From contig NMRA01000201.1 in assembly GCA_002633005.1 (NCBI GenBank), positions 75,139 through 120,700 of the forward strand: a stretch of DNA of 45,562 nt, read 5' to 3'. Made by a program: the position numbers and the translations under genes. Positions 12,480 to 23,454 of this stretch are shown one piece after another. Origin of the DNA: Phoronis australis (Eukaryota; Phoronida; Phoronidae). Position 1 is the stretch's first letter, and each line of letters starts with the position of its first letter. The notes beneath the pieces are model-generated. The model was not told where the DNA came from, did not search any database, and saw nothing but the letters and a program-made list of their open reading frames with translations.

Positions 12480-12740
12480 ATGCAAAGAAAACAACTCGAG
12501 AATGAACATGTGCGTGATTACGTGGCCGAGCTGAAAAACTTGAGCAGAAATTGTAACTCCATGGATAATCTGGAGGAATGCTTAAGTGATGAGCTGGTTG
12601 TGGGACTCCAGAATGGAGCCATACAGAAACGTTTACTAGGAATGAGGGCACTGACTTTCTAAGGTGCAGGGGACACAGCTGTCTCCATGGAGTTGGCAGT
12701 GTGGTGACAACCACAAAGCGCAGCAGTGTAGTTTCATGGA
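12480..12740 (+). pseudogene. Gypsy gag fragment
   Basis: The frame reads RKQLENEHVRDYVAELKNLS, then LSDELVVGLQNGAIQKRLLG, then a stop at about 12660, after which the same frame continues GAGDTAVSMELAVW. This is the C-terminal helical part of the capsid-like gag domain of Gypsy elements, where E-x-V-x-D-(F/Y)-V-A-E-L and the VxGLxNxxIQKRLL block are typical. It sits directly right of a pol fragment, the reverse of the normal gag-pol order, so it belongs to another copy or a rearranged one. Confidence 0.75.
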
Positions 12741-12979
12741 TGCTGAATACTTCCATATCAAACAGTAGGTTTGTGAGTCAGTAGGAAGGATCAATGCAAC
12801 TTCAAATTGACCTTCAATGGGGGTAGTAGAAAGCAAGATATCAGGAAGCGAATCAGTCGGACCCTGGCCACAGCACATCGTGACATTAAACAATTAGAAC
12901 AGAAAACAACTAAAAACACGTCAAGTGAAAACTACGAAAGCTGAATCAATGATTGAGATCAAGAACCAATCCATCAAAA

Positions 12980-13545
12980 TAACCCCCCGGCCCCTAGAAG
13001 TAAAACAGAACACGACATACAAGCCACTGGTCTGACACCTAAAAGAGGGAACAGAGTTAAAAGACAAATTCTGCTTGGCAACACGCTTATAGCTGAGCTC
13101 AAAGAAGCCACACAAACAGCAGGTTCGTCAACCATCAAGAAACGAATGCTGACACACATTGTTTCTGGGAAAATTGTGCAGAAATATCGTGTTTGAAATA
13201 CTACTGGAAGCTAATTCAGGATATCTGTTGGTCCAAAACGCTGTATTTGTTGATCACGACTGTAACTTTTGTTACAGGGATGACTCGTTCGACCGCATCC
13301 TGTTGTACGACTTTGTTCATCTCAATACTGCCAGAACAGAAAAACTTGCATGATACCTAGCATCCTGTAAATAGCCATCTTAAAGTGAAGACTGAAATCT
13401 TTGTGGATCGCTCGTTGTCACATCAACATTTACAAAGACAAGGTCAGTACAGACGACAACAATAAACCTGTTAGTTCTGTGGCAAAACTGGCCACCTGAA
13501 ATTGTCCAGTAAACATGGCAGACTAATAACCTATTTCACATGAGT
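12980..13545 (+). pseudogene. Retroelement ORF1-like fragment with SGNH-like and CCHC remnants (copy 1)
   Basis: A continuous frame gives SKTEHDIQATGLTPKRGNR, then VKRQILLGNTLIAELKEA, and ends KIVQKYRV at a stop near 13194. Downstream in other frames is FVDHDCNFCYRDDSFDRI followed by LYDFVHLNTARTEKLA, which resembles the end of the SGNH-hydrolase-like domain of some retroelement ORF1 proteins (Asp-x-x-His-Leu-Asn). Near 13473, Cys-stop-Phe-Cys-Gly-Lys-Thr-Gly-His-Leu-Lys looks like a decayed CCHC knuckle whose last Cys is replaced by Ser. At least one stop and frameshifts break it. The family is uncertain; a non-LTR ORF1 is one possibility. Confidence 0.45.
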
Positions 13546-14413
13546 GTAAGAAGACAGGCCACTAATCTAAAAACTTTGTGTGATGTCAAGGCATGCAGGT
13601 ACATAGTGCGGTCGAAACATACCTAGAAGTTGACCCAAAAATCTGTAATCGAACTGTGAGAAATGTTTTACTGTACTTTCCCCCTGAACCTGTGGCAAGT
13701 GTGCCAAGTTCTAATAAGAGTAAAGAACATGACAAAGACATTTCATAAGTCCTGTCTGATACTCNCCACACAAACAGCAGGTTCATCAACCATCAAGAAA
13801 CGAATGCTGACACACATTGTTTCTAGGAAAATTGTGCAGAAATATCGTGTTTGAAATACTACTGAGAGCTAATTCAGGATATCTGTTGGTCCAAAACGCT
13901 GTATTTGTTGACCACGACTGTAACTTTTGTTACAGGGATGACTCGTTCGACCGCATCCTGTTGTACGACTTTGTTCATCTCAATACTGCCGGAACAGAAA
14001 AACTTGCATGATACCTAGTATCCTGTAAATAGCCATCTTAAAGTGAAGACTGAAATCTTTGTGGATCGCTCGTTGTCACATCAACACTTACAAAGACAAG
14101 TTCAGTACAGACGACAACAATAAACCTGTTAGTTCTGCGGCAAAACTGGCCACCTGAAATTGTCCAGTAAACATGGCAGACTAATAACCTATTTCACATG
14201 AGTGTAAGAAGACAGGCCACTAATCTAAAAACTTTGTGTGATGTCAAGGCATGCAGGTACATAGTGCGGTCGAAACATACCTAGAAGTTGACCCAAAAAT
14301 CTGTAATCGAACTGTGAGAAATGTTTTACTGTACTTTCCCCCTGAACCTGTGGCAAGTGTGCCAAGAGTAAAGACCATGACAAAGACATTTCATATGTCC
14401 TGTCTGATACTTG
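13108..14413. repeat. Direct duplication of about 650 bp around N 13765
   Basis: Copy one is 13108-13764 and copy two is 13766 to about 14413. Both start CCACACAAACAGCAGGTTC and both end GTCCTGTCTGATACT. Scattered substitutions and one indel separate them, consistent with two haplotypes joined end to end. Confidence 0.8.
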
Positions 14414-14470
14414 CTCATGTAACACTGATAATTTTGTATTTGGCTTAGACTCATTTGCTTGTAAACTTGA
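13766..14470 (+). pseudogene. Second copy of the ORF1-like fragment, after N
   Basis: Starting right after N at 13765, the sequence repeats 13108-13764 with about 2% differences plus a small indel near 13707 (TTCTAATAAGAG versus AGAG in the second copy). It again carries the SGNH-like segment (DHDCNFCYRDDSFDRI, VHLNTAGTEKL) and the CGKTGHLK knuckle remnant. It runs past the end of the first copy with a short frame YLEVDPKICNRTVRNV. It is probably the other allele or an unmerged contig end rather than a genuine tandem copy. Confidence 0.5.
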
Positions 14471-14744
14471 CGATGTAGCTGAACTAGTTTGACATACAGT
14501 TTCTTGGAAAGACTAATCAGTAAGTTAGACAACTCTTTCCCGGCCTCGTAATTTAAAGTGTCTGACTATAGGATCGTTAGAGAAGACCGTCATATACACG
14601 GTGATGGCCTTTTAGCTCATGTTAGAAAGGATCTTGTCCATAGGTGTAGGGCTCATCTGGAAGACGTCAATGGTGGTGTGTAATGTTTTATTTTAGAGGC
14701 TTTGATAAAGAAAGAAGAGTGTTGGGTTGCATAAAAATCGTAGG

Positions 14745-14830
14745 CAGTTATCCGCTGTATAACTCGCACTGTCCGCTGTATAAAGTTACCCGACCATCAG
14801 ACCTCGGATAACTTTTATACAACTCGAAAT
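14745..14830. repeat. Short inverted repeats just upstream of the Harbinger ORF
   Basis: CCGCTGTATAA occurs twice (14752 and 14773), and GTATAAAGTTACCCGA near 14778 pairs with TCGGATAACTTTTATAC near 14805. This could be part of the element's subterminal region, but no matching end was found beyond 16600. Confidence 0.35.
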
Positions 14831-16600
14831 GAATGCACTGTATAGATTTCGACCAAGACAGCGGCAATTTGAGAGAGAACTTACTGATCCTCTGAACAAA
14901 TACACCAATGAAGAGCTCAGAGGGAAGTTTCGCTTTGGACAAGAAGCTATTCGTTTCATTTGTGGTATAGTGGATGAACATATCAAGCCTGCCACGAAGA
15001 GAAATTTCTCTGTGCCAACTTTAATTCAAGTGTTGGTGTGCCTAAGGTATCTTGCAACTGGCATCTTCATGAACGTTGTCGGTGACGCTTTCCACAGGCT
15101 GCTCAAGTCAACAGTCAGTCCAATTGTGTCACGCGTCATATCTGCAATAGTTCTACATTTGAATAGATTTGTAAGATTGCCTACAACGCTTCAGAGGCTG
15201 AATGAGATACAGGCCGGTTTCTACTGAATGGCTCGATTTCCCGGTATAACAGGTTGTGTTGATGGAACACAAGTTAAGATCACTGCACCGACTGAGAACG
15301 AACCCGACTTCGTAAACAGAAAGAACGATAGCATTCTCAACATAATGTTGATCTGCGATGAAAAAGGTATCGATAAACTTAGGCACCTTTATCAGTTATT
15401 TTTATCTGGGTTTGACAAATCTCGAGTCCTGCATTGCTTTCAAACTTGACCCATTCTTCCGGTACAAGACGCTGACCTATTATTAACAGATAAGGGGTTC
15501 CCGACGGGTGCTCACTGTTCGCGTACTTGTTATGTCTAATTGCCAACTTCTCAATTCACAGCTTGCAATCAAATTACAATTTAGATACCGTTATGTTACT
15601 TATGTCAAACACATCAATATTGCTGACATATTAAATTTGCTCTGTTTGTAATTATTCTAAGTCAAACCACAATGGCCGGGAACAAATTCATTGCTAACTT
15701 ATCCATGGGGCACTCCCAATTAGTCCTGTCAAACACAGGACGTAAACACAACATCGTATTTAGTTTAGTAGTGTTTTTACAACATTGCATTAACTGGTGT
15801 GTTTGCAGTGGTATCAGTAAAGGTATAGGCCTACGCAGAACATACGTGGTGCTTCGCAGAATGGAAACATAGATTTACCAATATCTGAGATGGTTTCTTT
15901 TCCTAAATACCAATTAAAGTTTCAAGCAAAAGTCCCCACCAAAGATTGCCTGCGGAAACATACACTGCTGCTGGTTGCGGTGTACTTGACTGTTTTTAGG
16001 ATACTACACCTACCCATTTATAAAGTGGACTCAGAAAAATTAACAACACATTTCAGTAGAGAGTAATTCTGTATGAAGACACCCCTAAATCCGCCTTATA
16101 TGCATGACTGCTGTTGACTAGAAATCCCTAACAGAATATTACCGGTACAAGTGGCAGTTATCAACATTTTTTCATTTTTGTAGGAGCTTTTACGGACATT
16201 TGTGCACGATGGCCTGGTTTCACCCATGATAGCTTTGTTTTTCGCACCTCAACCGTAAGAAAGTATTTCGACGACCAGCAGCCTTACAATGTTGGGCGAT
16301 AGCGGTTATGCATGTTCAGCTAACATGATGACTCCGTATCTCCATCCCAACACGAGAGGAGAGCGCTGATATAACATCAGCAACAAGTATACGTGGGCAT
16401 CCATTGAAAGAGCGATCGGCGTCTTGAAACGCCATTTTGCAATTGTTTATTAAATGGAAAGGTGAAGCTGGAGCCAATCAAAGCTGCTCATGTTTTGGCT
16501 TTTTGTGAAATTTTGCATAATCTAGCTAAATCTTTTAACGAGCCAGAAAAGGACGCACGAGACATCAACTAGCCCGAGCCTCTGCCCTATGCCGGCCCCG
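14829..16600 (+). pseudogene. PIF-Harbinger (HARBI1-type) transposase, decayed, with intron
   Basis: The first frame starts MNALYRFRPRQRQFERELTD and runs through FRFGQEAIRFICGIV and LVCLRYLATGIFMNVVGDAF, typical of the HARBI1 N-terminal helix-turn-helix region. A stop at 15225-15227 interrupts it, then the same frame gives GITGCVDGTQVKI, which carries the first catalytic Asp. A GT-AG intron (15367-16183, 817 bp) splits codon phase 1 exactly. The next exon reads DICARWPGFTHDSFVFRTS (second Asp), then GYACSANMMTPYLHP in a shifted frame, SIERAIGVLKRHFA (third acidic residue), and AFCEILHNLAKSF. At least two stops and two frameshifts make it inactive. Terminal inverted repeats were not identified. 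Confidence 0.85.
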
Positions 16601-16913
16601 AGACAGGCAGAGGTGTGCGTGATTACTTCGCTCGCATGTTCTTCCCTTTAATCTAGAGTAGATTAACCAATTACAATTACGCTTGCACTGTGAACCGACA
16701 AAAGAGGTTCGAGAAAAGGTTCAAGAATGGACCACAAGAATGGTTATTCTAATGTTCCTAAATGGATAACCAAATCTCAAGAGGTAGTGACTGGCTGATA
16801 TCTACAAAAGAGTATTAGCGCCACAAAAATAACAAATATCTCAAATTTTTACCTTGTTGACTTTTTATCTTGTTATCTTTTTATCGCACTGTTGCTTATT
16901 GATCCTGTACTTC

Positions 16914-17230
16914 ACCAAAGTTAAGAAAACCTTCAAGACCATCAGGGCAGATTTGTCAACTTCACATTTGAAGATCAATTTCACTCTTAAAGATGAGCAA
17001 AAAGATTGTTTACAGTCAATCACTGACCAACGCAATGTTGCAGCTGTGCTACCAACTGGATTTGGAAAAAGTCTGATATACCAACTCACTCCATTATGTG
17101 TTGCAGCATTCAACAATGAGGATTTCACAGAGACTAAAAAACATGCATTGGTGATTTCACCACTGAATAGCATAATGCTTGACCAGAATAATGAGTTGAT
17201 GGAAAAGTTCAGCATTGTTGGCGTGGTAAA
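16914..17230 (+). pseudogene. RecQ-like helicase fragment (motifs 0, I, Ia)
   Basis: The frame reads FTLKDEQKDCLQSI (motif 0-like), AAVLPTGFGKSLIYQLTPL (Walker A, G-F-G-K-S), then ALVISPLNSIMLDQ (motif Ia), in the order found in RecQ-family SF2 helicases. After about residue 120 the similarity ends with an unrelated tail and a stop at 17325. The DEAH box and the rest of the helicase core are absent. No intron explains the loss within the next kilobase. It is probably a retained piece of an element or a processed fragment, 3.5 kb left of the SWIM fragment. Confidence 0.7.
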
Positions 17231-17329
17231 TGTTAAATTAGTGTCAATATACCAGGTGCACTCCTGTTGTCAGAAAACAACACCGGTAATAGAAATGTGT
17301 CTGAGCCAGGCTTGCTCGCGCCAGTGAGC

Positions 17330-18200
17330 TTAGATGTAATATTGCAAAAGGACTGGCCCTTGTATTAAATAATAAATCCATCGATTAAAGTGTAGGTCAT
17401 AATGAGGTTCCTGAAGGTGTTGATCGAGTTTTATACCATGTTTAAGCTGCATCTTGGAACTAAATTCTCCTAAGGTGTGTGGAAGGAGATCGAGGCAGAA
17501 AGAGACTTTTTATTTAGCACAACAAAGGAGATAGGGGAGAATTTTGGTGGGGTTTTACCTGGGACAATTCCCAATTTCGTTACCTAAAGGCTTTGTAGTA
17601 GGTAGGAATGATATATAAAGCCATGTTTATCAGATTGGTTATATGACTCATCAAGACGCTCCTGTAGTACGGTAAAGGACTCCATATTGTGTAGACCTAT
17701 TTGTTATTATAAGTAGTTCCTTCTCTTCAACAAGCAGAAAACATGCTATAATTGTGATCGTTTCATAGGCTGACTTTATTAGGTTACAGGCAAGTTTAAA
17801 AATTATTTAAAAATCACAAAGGCTTGTGTTCAATTATTTTTTGCGGCCAAGGTACATTTGGGCAGACCGTATGTCACATAGGTCCTAGAGCATTCTCTCG
17901 CAGGTGACGTTTTAATGGATGAATTTATGAAATTTCTTTCAAATATCATAGTTTGGATCTAAAACTTTCATATTTAATTGTTAAAACTTTAAAAATACAT
18001 TTCAATGCTGAGCAGTATGGCCGTACCGTTTTGCGAGAGTGTTCCATTTTGTGAGAGAATGTTGAAGTTGATTCTTTGACGTCAATCTAGATCTAGCCAT
18101 TTTTGTTGCAGTCCTGCCATCGGCAACATTAAACGCTTTTCTTTATGACATTTTTTATGAACTTTGGTTTCATTTTCTCTGAAGCTAGTAAACGACGTCT
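17330..18200. other. No recognised gene
   Basis: The stretch is AT-rich and holds no coding similarity I recognise. The motif TCTCGCAGG at about 17897 and the two stretches around TTTTGCGAGAGTGTTCC at 18030 resemble each other in inverted orientation, but too briefly to call a repeat. Confidence 0.4.
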
Positions 18201-18204
18201 GCAG

Positions 18205-18540
18205 TCTGCGCATGTACTTTGTGTACGTCACTTCCGGAGCCTCATAACTAGAGAATTAGTTTAAGTGACACGCGATTGCACTCTTGTGTCACGTCAGTCA
18301 TTAAGGCATCCTCACATTTGTACATTACATTTATACACAAAAACCAGGTAAGTGCTGGTGAGTTCTTTTATACATCTATTTTCTGGCACATTCGTGTATT
18401 AGGCGTTATTATTTATTATCATTCATTGCTTATAGAGAGTTCACTTCACAGTATTTATATATTCATTTTGTATGTTTCAGACGGACATTCGTCTTGCTCA
18501 ATAAAGCATTATTAGAAATATCCGAGGGTTATTGTCTAAT
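18205..18540 (+). promoter_or_regulatory. Possible LTR-like promoter segment with CRE/ETS-type boxes
   Basis: TGCGCATGT near 18207, ACGTCA next to CTTCCGG near 18228-18236, and CAATAAAGC near 18500 are arranged as a promoter followed by a poly(A) signal, as in an LTR. A Gypsy pol end lies to the right, but no second copy of this segment and no primer-binding site were found. The call is weak. Confidence 0.25.
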
Positions 18541-18856
18541 AACGACGGGAAGAAATGGCGTAATTCAAAGCCAACGAAGCCGTTTTGGCAAAGACAATTT
18601 CCCAACCTACCTTCTGGCCGGCTGTTGTAAGCGATGGCAAAGTAATCTTAATTTTACTTAAGTATATACAATGAGACAGAATCGGTATAATTGGTTCAAA
18701 GGAAACTTTCAAATTTCGTTTTTTTACTGAACGTGTTTGGGATTGTCTTTTTATGCTGTTTAGCCTGAAAGCTCGGGCTGTCAACAATCAAGGCTGTTGA
18801 CGTCAAATCAAAGAAGGTTGACGTCTTCATTTTCAATTGAGGACTTCTCTGGCTGA

Positions 18857-19441
18857 GAGGCCTTAATAGAAAATCCCAGACGCAATTTTGAGACAGTCAA
18901 AATCCAAAACCAAACAAGAAACCATCCAAACAAATGGGACAAAATTGGAACAATCATCGAGGTTCGTCAATTTGACCAGTACGTCATTCGTGTAGACAGC
19001 TCCAGCAAGTTAACCATCCGTAACCCAAAATTCCTGCGAATGTTCATACCCATACAGACCTCTCAGCGCCGCCACACCATACTTGATGACATACCGCATG
19101 CTCCACATCCCAAGGAACAGCGCCAAGCTTCAGATCCAGTGACATCACCACTCCATCCGGAACTAAACAAGATCAAGGAAACACCATCGCCTCCCACATC
19201 ACCAAAACCACCATGCATACAAGAAACTCCATCTGCAACAGAATCTCAAGCCAAACAACCACTACAACCGTCATCACTAGAGCCAGAGATGCTGCCACGA
19301 CGATCCACAAGAGTTCGGAAACACCCTGCGTGGCTCAATGACTTTGAAACATATTACATTATTAAGATCAGTTCCAACAAACGAACTATGCATTGCGCAT
19401 GTGCGAGTTACTTCCTGTGCATAGGTTCCTGGGATAGCTAG
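18857..19441 (+). pseudogene. Gypsy integrase C-terminal region
   Basis: The frame is open from just after a stop at 18854. It carries NKWDKIGTIIEVRQFDQYVI and RVDSSSKLTIRNPKFLRMF, the chromo/SH3-like C-terminal segment of K02A2.6-like Gypsy integrases. A Pro/Ser/Thr-rich linker follows, then PRRSTRVRKHPAWLNDFE, the typical basic tail. The core integrase and everything upstream are missing. The frame runs on past the usual end to a stop at 19439-19441. The right half is duplicated after N 19513. Confidence 0.75.
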
Positions 19442-19863
19442 TGGTCAGGCATGTCATGAGCAGGCAGGATAGTGTGTGTATTTGCAGTGATTTGCAAACT
19501 GAAAACCATGAGNCTAAACAAGATTAAGGAAACACCATCGCCTCCCACATCACCAATGCCTCCATGCATACAAGAAACTCCATCCGCAACAGAACCTCAA
19601 GCCAAACAACCACTACAACCATCATCACTAGAGCCAGAGATGCTGCCACGACGATCCACGAGTGTTCGGAAACACCCTGCGTGGCTCAATGACTTTGAAA
19701 CATATTACATTATTAAGATCAGTTCCAACAAACGAACTATGCATTGCGCATGTGCGAGTTACTTCCTGTGCATAGGTTCCTGGGATAGCTAGTGGTCAGG
19801 CATGTCATGAGCGGGCAGGATAGTGTGTGTATTTGCAGTGATTTGCAAACTGAAAACCATGAG
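19163..19863. repeat. 350-bp direct duplication around N 19513
   Basis: Copies 19163-19512 and 19514-19863 have equal length, both begin CTAAACAAGAT and both end GAAAACCATGAG, with a handful of substitutions (for example CCAAAACCACC versus CCAATGCCTCC). The second copy (coding part 19514-19792) repeats the Gypsy integrase tail. As at 7244, this is probably an unmerged overlap. Confidence 0.85.
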
Positions 19864-20690
19864 TTCCTCTATTCTAGGAGCACACATTCGGAGCCTTTCG
19901 AAGTTTGTACGGTTCCAGTGCTGAAGAGTTGGCTTCAATGTCGAGTGTGTATGTCCCTGGTTTGAAGCGAGCGGATTTGATTGAAAGTTTAGTATGTGTA
20001 CTTATTACTTCAATAGTACAAGGATGACAGCAGCATAAGTTACGAGTATAAAACTGTGTATAAATTATTTTTTACAATAATTTCCAATGAAATTTTGTGA
20101 GATTTAACATTTTTCATCAGATTGCAGCCACGCAGATGTTTCTTATTGACTGATAAAACTGACCACAATTTCCGATAGACTTAGTCTCATTTGCAGCACC
20201 GACAACATGACAATATGGCGACTTTTGCTGAACCGATAGCCATGTTCAACTTGGTGAAGACTAAATATTGATACATTAATGATGGAAACTGCAGCTACAA
20301 AAAGCAACTTTGTACCAATTTTCACTTTTTTGTTCGAACATTTAAGGAATATTCTAGTTATTTTGCTGTTGACCTAACATAGTTGATTAACTTTCCCGCT
20401 TTACACAGAGACCCATTACCATGCAAGGTTATTTAACTAAGTTGACGCAATATAGAATTGAGATAGTGTGGGTTTAGTTTGGGTAAATTGGTCCATAGGC
20501 ATGTTTTTCTGAAATGATCTCGGGCCTGACAAGGTTTGCTTATACATGTACTCAGAGGCGAAGCAAGGACATTTGACAATTGGGCCAATAAAATCCAAAA
20601 TAAACATGAAAATGCTTGAATCGCCATTATATGTTAAAATTAATATGTGGTATGCTTTGTTGAATTCCTGGTATCTTATCGACATGCTTG
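19864..20690. other. No recognised gene
   Basis: Only short frames occur on both strands, and none resembles a known protein. The stretch follows the Gypsy tail and may contain its decayed 3' end, but no LTR pair was found. Confidence 0.4.
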
Positions 20691-20710
20691 TAATATTTGC
20701 TTTTGTTTAA

Positions 20711-21214
20711 CAGGTGCTACCACTATTTCAACAATAAAGAAAAATACAACCACATCATCAACCTGGATGAACGTCGTGCAACGCGACTTCAAAGCAGAGT
20801 CCTCCACAGCCGCTCCACAGTAGACAAGAGTGGGTGTACATCGTCATTACTTGTGCTGCCACTGACGTTCACCCACGGGTCAGTTTATCGCCATCTGGGA
20901 GATAAAACAGAGAAACACAGCCAAGATGGATACACAATGCAATGGTGCGGTAAGATGGAGAAGTTACTCTTGAAAGAGGGGGAAACCACACAGTTCAAAG
21001 CTGTTGTTGGAGCCAGCTATTCCTCCAAAAGTATGTTGCTGGTGAAGTGACTGGTGGTGGGCTTATTGACGCCAAGTGTAAATGTGTTGCAGGCATAAAT
21101 GGAAAATGCAAACATGTCGGAGCAGTGCTGTACCGCCTGCTAGATTACATCGACAGTGCGGAGTTGACCATACTAGAAGACACTGCCTGCACGTCTGAGG
21201 CAAGGGCCTGAGGC
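20711..21214 (+). pseudogene. SWIM zinc-finger protein fragment
   Basis: The frame contains GYTMQWCGKMEKLLLKEGE and TTQFKAVVGASYSSK, then a frameshift near 21030. The shifted frame continues VAGEVTGGGLIDAKCKCVAG, then INGKCKHVGAVLYRLLDYI. The pattern Cys-x-Cys followed by Cys-x-His (CKC and CKHV) is the SWIM zinc-binding signature. In animals such proteins often also carry a YqaJ-type nuclease domain. A fragment of that nuclease is present 2.3 kb to the right on the same strand, so both may derive from one gene split by later insertions. The frame ends at a stop at about 21210. Confidence 0.65.
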
Positions 21215-21616
21215 CTGAAGAAAAGTGCACTGAAAGTGTCAGAAAAGTTTTCTGACTTAATATTTGTGAAGAAGATTCAGGAAAAACAGTACACAGGGAG
21301 AAAGAACGACTTTCATCGTAATGGCTCAAAATTTTCTCGTGCCTGTATCGCCAACATTCTGGCCAACCGGACTGCAACTTCATCTCTAAAGTTCAAACAG
21401 TTTCTCAGATTGCTAGAAGACTACTTTGTGTTAACCACCTTTCAAATCAACAGAAAAACATGCTATGGAATTGTGATCATTTTTGGGACCTATGGCTATT
21501 GCCTAATTGGATGCCTACCCTGATGGCAAAAGTTATAAATCAGCCGACACTGCATATCCAGCTTATGTGGCTGTGATCAAGGAGATTTTCGGCAGACCAG
21601 TAAATCGCTAAGGGTT

Positions 21617-21935
21617 CATTTTGATTTTGACAACAAATCTCAGTTACCCAGTGAGTCTGTCTCGGAATTTCTTCAAGAACTCTGCTCATTATGACTTAAA
21701 AGGAAACCCAGATTACTTTCTTGCTATCAGCTTTGTTCAGTTTGTGTGGTCTACACAGTGTCAACAAGCATTTGACGCACTGAAAGCCATGCTGTAACAG
21801 AACCTAGAACTACACCTTTCCGATCCTGCATGCGACATTATCCTCTCTACTGACACATCTGATGCTGGCCATGGTGCTGTACTGTCGCAAATTCAAAACA
21901 GAATGGAGGTACCCATTCTAATTGGCAGCAAGATG
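21617..21935 (+). pseudogene. Gypsy fragments: gag-like piece and RNase H
   Basis: HFDFDNKSQLPSESVSEF (from 21617) resembles the gag block with E-x-V-S-x-F, and stops at about 21690. From about 21740 the frame FVWSTQCQQAFDALKAML is followed by an in-frame stop, then DIILSTDTSDAGHGAVLSQ, the start of a Gypsy RNase H domain with its first acidic residue in STDxSD. The two pieces normally lie far apart, so the copy carries a large internal deletion. Confidence 0.7.
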
Positions 21936-22111
21936 ATGGATGAGGGAAAATGATCCTACGCACTGACAATGTGCTTGCAGACTACTTAAAAGTCACTTCA
22001 CCAAGAAAACTGACGAGGTCGCGGGGGTTAACGACCCATCTGTCAAAGCCATCCTTACTAACGCGACTACGTAATGACAGGTTTTCACTCGAGAAGATGT
22101 TTTACAAAGTT

Positions 22112-22862
22112 TCTATCAGGAAAGAAGTCAGGGACTGCTTGAGTTCCTTGTATGACCCTCACAGTCTGCTTTTGTCACTTGTGCTACCAGCAAAGGTGTT
22201 ACTGCAAGATTTGTGCAAAGAGGAAAGTTGACTGGGACGAACCTTTGGCCGATGGTGACTTGGCTAATGGGAACAAGTGGTTGTCTGACTTGCCCAGAGT
22301 GGAAGACATTGCCATCCAAAGGTGTCTAAAACCTATTGATTTGTCTGCTGTTTGTGTTGACCTGCACTATTTTTCAGATGCCAGTGAAGTTACCTATGGT
22401 GTGGTCTGCTACATCCAATTTGAGAATGCTGACAGCCAAGTGTTCTGCAACCTGGTAGCAAGTAAGTCCCGTGTAGCCCCCGTCAATGGGATGACTATCC
22501 CCAAACTGGAGTTGACAGCTGCCACTTAAGTGGTAAGGTTGAACTCTATGATTGTTGCTGAGCTGAGGTATCATGTTAATCAAGTGCTTTACTGGACTGA
22601 CAGCCAAGCCGTTTTAAAGTGCATTGCCAATGAGCATACCAGGTTCAAGACTTTTGATGTCAATAGGCTGACCATAATTCACAAGGATTCGTCCGTGATT
22701 CGGTGGAATTTTGAGAGTGGACAGTTGAACCCTGCTGATATTGCATCCTGAGGTTTGTCTCCTAATACTCAAGTTAACCATTGGCCGAACAGTCCTTCGT
22801 TCCTTGAGGATTTGTCTGATATCCGTGATGGTGAGGTCAAGCTGTCTGGCAATACTGTTTAA
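22112..22862 (+). pseudogene. BEL/Pao pol fragment (end of RT, RNase H-like)
   Basis: SSLYDPHSLLLSLVLPAKVL, then in the next frame WDEPLADGDLANGNKWLSDL, VDLHYFSDASEVTYGVVCY, SRVAPVNGMTIPKLELTAAT, YWTDSQAVLKCIANEHTRF and FESGQLNPADIAS follow the conserved order of the BEL/Pao connection and RNase H region. A frameshift near 22150 and stops at 22527 and 22749 break it. A trailing LSPNTQVNHWPNSPSFL is the usual continuation. The element is truncated on both sides. Confidence 0.85.
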
Positions 22863-23246
22863 GTCGACTGAGTAATGTAATTCTCTAGTTTGAATGCGGG
22901 TATCGTGTCGTCAGGATCTTTGACTTGAGAATTATATTCAGTTACCAGTGGTAACCTACTTTAGCAGACGATAATTTCCCGGTCGAAGCTTAGCGTGAAA
23001 AGAACGTGTTTTAAGCTATAATAGTTGGTAAACCTTAATTTATCAATTCAATTTATTTCTAAAATATTTAAGTTTTCAATTGGTTTTGAGTAAAAGCATT
23101 ATTTGACAAAAATAGCCGGGCTTTTCTTAAAAGGTTACGACCTCGGACCCCGGGCCTCTGACATAGAAAGTAGTTACAAAGCCGTGGAGAGTCAGAAAAG
23201 GTAAATCGATTCATTGCAATGTTTCTCGTTAAGTATGTGGTATAAA

Positions 23247-23408
23247 TAGATTATTACATGTTCTCAGCCATTATCCCCCTTATCTAGAGCCCTCGTGGAT
23301 TTTGGAGAATTATCACCCTCGGGGCTAACACCCCTCGGGTGATAATTCTCCAAAATCCACTCGGGCTCTAGATAACGGGGGATAACGACTTCGCCATGTA
23401 ATAATCTA
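23247..23408. mobile_element. 162-bp near-perfect palindrome (foldback element)
   Basis: The outer 14 bp TAGATTATTACATG and CATGTAATAATCTA are exact reverse complements. Inside, 23271-23318 and 23337-23385 pair over about 48 bp with three mismatches or gaps, for example GGATTTTGGAGAATTATCAC against its complement. The centre GGGGCTAACACCCC is itself a small hairpin. It encodes nothing. It lies between the BEL fragment and the YqaJ fragment. Confidence 0.85.
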
Positions 23409-23454
23409 TATGTAACTTGACCAACTCCGTACATTTTAACAAGCACATTTTTGT

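Noticed and set aside
16854-17327. A functional RecQ helicase gene
   Set aside because: Only motifs 0, I and Ia are present, and the frame ends before motif II with no visible continuation.
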